NCBI RefSeq assembly: GCF_000160695.1
Contig: NZ_GG694007.1
Coordinates: forward strand, 372,751 to 417,030
Origin: Centipeda flueggei ATCC 43531
Lineage (GTDB): Bacteria; Bacillota; Negativicutes; Selenomonadales; Selenomonadaceae
Reading direction: 5' to 3'
Length of the DNA stretch: 44,280 nt
Shown piece after piece: positions 41,436 through 44,280 of the stretch. Within the stretch, counting starts at the first letter, position 1. Each line of letters opens with the position of its first letter. The notes beneath the pieces were generated by a model. The model searched no databases and was not told the origin of the DNA. It saw nothing but the letters and a program-made list of their open reading frames with translations. Both the position numbers and the translations under genes were made by a program.

Positions 41436-42731
41436 TCACCCCGCCGCCGCGTTCTCCACGGTCGGCGCCGCGCCCTCGGTGATGCATTCCTTCGTCACGG
41501 TGACGCGGCGCGGGGCGGTCTCACGCGGGATGTCGAACATTACGTCGAGCATGACCTCCTCGATGATGCCGCGCAGGCTGCGTGCACCCGTCTTGCGCTC
41601 GATTGCTTTTTTTGCGACGGCGCGCAGAGCGTCCTCGGTAAAGACGAGCTCCACGCCATCCATCGCGAGCAGCTGCTGGTACTGGCGTACCGGCGCGTTG
41701 ATCGGCTCCGTGAGGATGCGCAGGAGCGCGTCCTCGTCGAGGGTTTCGAGCGTGCAGATCACGGGCAGGCGGCCGATGATCTCAGGGATGATGCCGTACT
41801 CCATGAGATCCTCCGGCGTGACCTGATGGATGAGTGCGTCGTATTCCTTTTCGAGATCCTTGCCGCGCACCTCCGCGCCAAAGCCCATGGCGACGTTGCC
41901 TTTCTTGAGACGCTTGGCGATGATCTTCTCGATGCCGACGAATGCGCCGCCGACGATGAAGAGGATGTTTTTCGTATCGACCTTGATGGTCGGCGCCTCG
42001 GGGTGTTTACGCTGGCCGCGCGCCGTGAACTCGACGACACTGCCTTCGAGCATCTTGAGGAGTGCCTGCTGGACGCCCTCGTGGCCGGGGTCAGCAGTGA
42101 TGGAATTGTTCGCACCGGATTTGCGCGCGATTTTATCGAACTCGTCGAGGTAGATGATGCCGTGCTCCGCCTTCTCCACGTCCTTGTCCGCCGCATAGTA
42201 GAGGTTGCGGACGGCGACCTCGACATCCGCGCCGACGAAGCCCGCCTCGGTGAGGCTGGAGGCATCTGTCACGGCAAACGGCACATCGAGGAGCTTTGAG
42301 AGATGGGAGAGGAGGGCGGTTTTGCCGCAGCCCGAGGGACCAAGCATGATGACGTTCGACTTCTCGATCTCCGTGCCCTCGTCCTCTTTCTTTTCGTAGC
42401 CGTATTTCATGCGCTTGTAGTGGTTGTAGACGGCGACGGCGAGGATTTTCTTCGCGCGGTCCTGATTGATGATGTAGGTGTCGAGATACTCCTTGATGAG
42501 GTGAGGGCGCGTCTTTTCCAGCACGTCGCCCAGCTCCTTGCGGAACGTCGTGCGCTCCTCCGAGGAGACGGATGCGTCGTGCTCGTCGAGGAAGCGATTG
42601 ATTTCACGCACACAGTCCTTGCAGATGGCAAAGCCCGTATTTGGATCGTAGATCGGCATATCGTATTGATCGTGCACATCGATGATTCGCTTGCAGAAGG
42701 TGCATTGATGCTTGACCGGATTTTTCGACAT
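41436..42731 (-). CDS. clpX: ClpX-like AAA+ unfoldase, divergent stand-alone form
   Basis: ClpX unfolds tagged proteins and feeds them to the ClpP protease. The protein has 431 residues, full length. The N-terminal zinc-binding domain has Cys10, Cys13, Cys37, Cys40. Walker A is GPSGCGKTALL, where most ClpX have GPTGSGKTLLA. Walker B is IIYLDEFDKIA, followed by HEGVQQALLKMLEG, the RKH loop GQRKHPEAP and GRLPVICTLETLDEDALL. The ClpP-docking loop reads AMGFG where most have IGFG. No clpP, tig or lon is adjacent, so this may be a second ClpX besides a canonical one elsewhere. Ribosome site GAAAGGAAA before ATG 42731. Confidence 0.88.
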   Translation of the reverse strand: MSKNPVKHQCTFCKRIIDVHDQYDMPIYDPNTGFAICKDCVREINRFLDEHDASVSSEERTTFRKELGDVLEKTRPHLIKEYLDTYIINQDRAKKILAVAVYNHYKRMKYGYEKKEDEGTEIEKSNVIMLGPSGCGKTALLSHLSKLLDVPFAVTDASSLTEAGFVGADVEVAVRNLYYAADKDVEKAEHGIIYLDEFDKIARKSGANNSITADPGHEGVQQALLKMLEGSVVEFTARGQRKHPEAPTIKVDTKNILFIVGGAFVGIEKIIAKRLKKGNVAMGFGAEVRGKDLEKEYDALIHQVTPEDLMEYGIIPEIIGRLPVICTLETLDEDALLRILTEPINAPVRQYQQLLAMDGVELVFTEDALRAVAKKAIERKTGARSLRGIIEEVMLDVMFDIPRETAPRRVTVTKECITEGAAPTVENAAAG

Positions 42732-42784
42732 GAAAATTTCCTTTCGAAAGAAATGATATCACTTGTTTTCATTTTTACGGGAGA

Positions 42785-42793
42785 ATTATAACA
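42785..42793 (-). promoter_or_regulatory. Extended -10 promoter of the clpX-like gene
   Basis: On the minus strand TGTTATAAT, with TATAAT at 42790-42785, about 55 bases before the start. The -35 is weak (TGGACG at 17 bases). Confidence 0.5.
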
Positions 42794-42830
42794 TAGATAG
42801 AGGGATGCGTCCAGCAAATGCCGTGAGCAT

Positions 42831-42878
42831 GTGGTGTACTTTGGTGTACTTGAAAAATCGTCATCAAGTGCCTACAAT
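42831..42878 (+). promoter_or_regulatory. Promoter of the amidase gene with a preceding direct repeat
   Basis: TTGAAA (42850-42855), 17 bases, TACAAT (42873-42878). Just upstream TGGTGTACT occurs twice (42832-42840 and 42842-42850), ten bases apart, a possible activator or repressor site. Confidence 0.65.
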
Positions 42879-42912
42879 ATAGAGAAAGCAAAACAGGAAA
42901 GGGAGCGATACG

Positions 42913-44157
42913 ATGATCAGCAAAGAGAGGCTGATGAGGGATTTTGCCGTGATGAAGGAGATTACTGCGCCGGGGGAAGGGATCACGCGCCTTGCTTTCT
43001 CGGCGGAGGACTGGGAAGGGCGTGCCTATCTCATGCGGCAGATGGAGACGGCGGGACTCACCCTGCGTGAGGATGCCTTCGGCAATGTCATCGGTCATTA
43101 TACAGGTCAAGATGAGAGCCTGCCGGCGTTGATGTGCGGGTCACACAGCGACAGCGTTCCGCAGGGCGGAAACTATGACGGGCTGGCGGGTGTGCTGGCG
43201 GCGATCGAGACCGTGCGCAGCATGGGAGAGGATGGTTTCCGCCCGGAGCACCCGCTCGAGATTGTCCTCTTTATGTGTGAGGAGTCAAGCCGCTTTTCTG
43301 CGGCGACGCTTGGCAGCCGCGCCATGCGGGGCGAACTCAGCAGGGAGGATCTGCATTCTCTGCACGAGAAGAGCGGCAAGGATCTCTATACGGTTTTGAA
43401 AGAGCGCGGGCTTCGTCCCGATGCGATAGCGGAGGCCCTTTACCAAAAGCCGCTGAAGGCGGTGCTTGAGATGCACATCGAGCAGGGCAAGGTGCTGGAA
43501 CATGAACATCTGCCCATTGGCGTCGTGACGGGGATTGCCGCGCCTTCCCGTTTCTATATTGATATTCAGGGCAATGCTGACCACAGCGGGGCGACGCCGA
43601 TGCACCTGCGCCATGATGCACTCTGTGCGGCAGCGGAGATCATCCTTGCCGTGGAACGTGCGGCAGGGGCGCAGGAGGAGCCGCCGGCGGTCGGCACGGT
43701 TGGTATCGTCGATGTCGTGCCCGGTGTGATGAACGTCATCCCCGGTGCTGTTACACTCGGCGTTGACCTGCGCAGCATCGACACCGCGGCACGCGATGCG
43801 GTCGAGCAGGATGTGACCGAGGCACTTGATGAAGCGGCGGTGCGGCGCGGCATCACGTGGACAATGCGCCGTGTGAGCAAGGAAACTCCAGCACAAATGT
43901 CGCCTGCCCTTGTGGATATGATTGCAGCGACGGCAGAAGAGCTTGGAATGAGATACCGCAGAATGCCAAGCGGGGCAGGACACGACAGCATGCACTGGGC
44001 AGACTATGCACCAACGGGCATGATCTTCATTCCCTGTCGCGATGGTATCAGCCATAATCCCGCTGAGTATGCTGATCCGGAACATATCTTCAGCGGCGTA
44101 CAGCTTTACTCCGCCGTCGTGCGAAGGCTCTCGCAGCGAGCGATAACGCTGGACTGA
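42913..44157 (+). CDS. M20-family hydantoinase/carbamoylase-type amidase
   Basis: A zinc- or manganese-dependent amidohydrolase of the allantoate amidohydrolase / N-carbamoyl-L-amino-acid hydrolase group, 414 residues. Metal and family motifs: GSHSDSVPQGGNYDG (His and Asp ligands, about 77-91), MCEESSRFSAATLGSR with the catalytic Glu pair, MHIEQGKVLE, GNADHSGATPM in the dimerisation lid, and SGAGHDSMHWADYAP with FIPCRDGISHNPAEYA at the end. The exact substrate (N-carbamoyl amino acid, ureidoglycolate-type compound, or other) cannot be told, and there are no neighbours of a purine or hydantoin pathway. Ribosome site AAAGGGAG eight bases before ATG 42913. Single-gene unit with its own promoter and terminator. 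Confidence 0.9.
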   Translation: MISKERLMRDFAVMKEITAPGEGITRLAFSAEDWEGRAYLMRQMETAGLTLREDAFGNVIGHYTGQDESLPALMCGSHSDSVPQGGNYDGLAGVLAAIETVRSMGEDGFRPEHPLEIVLFMCEESSRFSAATLGSRAMRGELSREDLHSLHEKSGKDLYTVLKERGLRPDAIAEALYQKPLKAVLEMHIEQGKVLEHEHLPIGVVTGIAAPSRFYIDIQGNADHSGATPMHLRHDALCAAAEIILAVERAAGAQEEPPAVGTVGIVDVVPGVMNVIPGAVTLGVDLRSIDTAARDAVEQDVTEALDEAAVRRGITWTMRRVSKETPAQMSPALVDMIAATAEELGMRYRRMPSGAGHDSMHWADYAPTGMIFIPCRDGISHNPAEYADPEHIFSGVQLYSAVVRRLSQRAITLD

Positions 44158-44166
44158 TGCACACGG

Positions 44167-44201
44167 CTGCTTCCTCTGCGGGCGGAGGAAGCAATTTTTT
44201 T
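44167..44201 (+). terminator. Terminator of the amidase gene
   Basis: GCTTCCTC (44169-44176) and GAGGAAGC (44185-44192) form the stem, followed by AATTTTTTT. Confidence 0.88.
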
Positions 44202-44221
44202 CAAAAACTGCAAAAGAGGGG

Positions 44222-44250
44222 TTGACGAACGAAAGGGGACGTGTTATATT
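44222..44250 (+). promoter_or_regulatory. Strong promoter at the window edge
   Basis: TTGACG (44222-44227), 17 bases, TATATT (44245-44250). The transcript starts inside the last about 25 bases of the window, and its gene or RNA is outside. Confidence 0.75.
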
Positions 44251-44280
44251 ATGACAGTCGCGCCGATGCGGGCGGCGGGT

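Overview
The window looks like chromosomal DNA of an anaerobic, GC-rich, diderm Firmicute of the Negativicutes, most probably a Selenomonas-like genus. This is an inference from the gene mix: hydrogenase maturation genes (hypF-C-D-E), a class III ribonucleotide reductase, a GT83 lipid-linked sugar transferase, a DUF5693-CsaB pair, and many short palindromic intergenic repeats. No database search was possible.

Layout. 1-3362 (+): 3' end of hypF, then hypC-hypD-hypE. 3474-4774: a 55-residue gene (-) divergent from a LysR regulator (+). 4805-7744: a GT83 glycosyltransferase (-) and an AT-rich acyltransferase (+) that looks inserted. 7912-16346 (+): secA, prfB, a DUF2993 gene, a DUF5693 gene and csaB, with a covarying palindromic repeat after each of the first four. 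16362-16640: a candidate type I toxin-antitoxin locus. 16699-36432 (-): one long, tightly spaced gene string. 36641-39862 (+): a methyltransferase and an NrdD-like reductase behind NrdR-like boxes. 40304-41056 (+): a P-loop kinase. 41120-41424: a second, par/Fst-like type I toxin-antitoxin locus. 41436-42731 (-): a variant ClpX. 42913-44157 (+): an M20-type carbamoylase. The last bases carry a strong promoter for something outside the window.

The most interesting part is the 20 kb minus-strand string. In transcription order it reads trpS, LicC-like cytidylyltransferase, PEP mutase with an N-terminal nucleotidyltransferase domain, two paralogous methyltransferases, 2-aminoethylphosphonate (AEP) transaminase, six tandem paralogues of a about 700-720-residue alkaline-phosphatase/sulfatase-fold protein, and phosphonopyruvate decarboxylase. 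The small enzymes complete the route PEP -> phosphonopyruvate -> phosphonoacetaldehyde -> AEP -> (inferred) CMP-AEP. The six large proteins have a helical TPR-like N-terminus, no signal peptide or membrane segment, and a Thr where sulfatases carry the formylglycine Cys. They are therefore the best candidates in the window for cytoplasmic phosphono- or phosphotransferases that attach AEP, perhaps methylated, to an unknown acceptor. The last of them overlaps the decarboxylase start by ATGA, tying the array to the pathway.

The two small hydrophobic-peptide loci with opposing promoters are a second set of probably unannotated elements. At 41180-41391 the antisense RNA carries an 18-base copy of the toxin start region, which is the hallmark of par-type loci.
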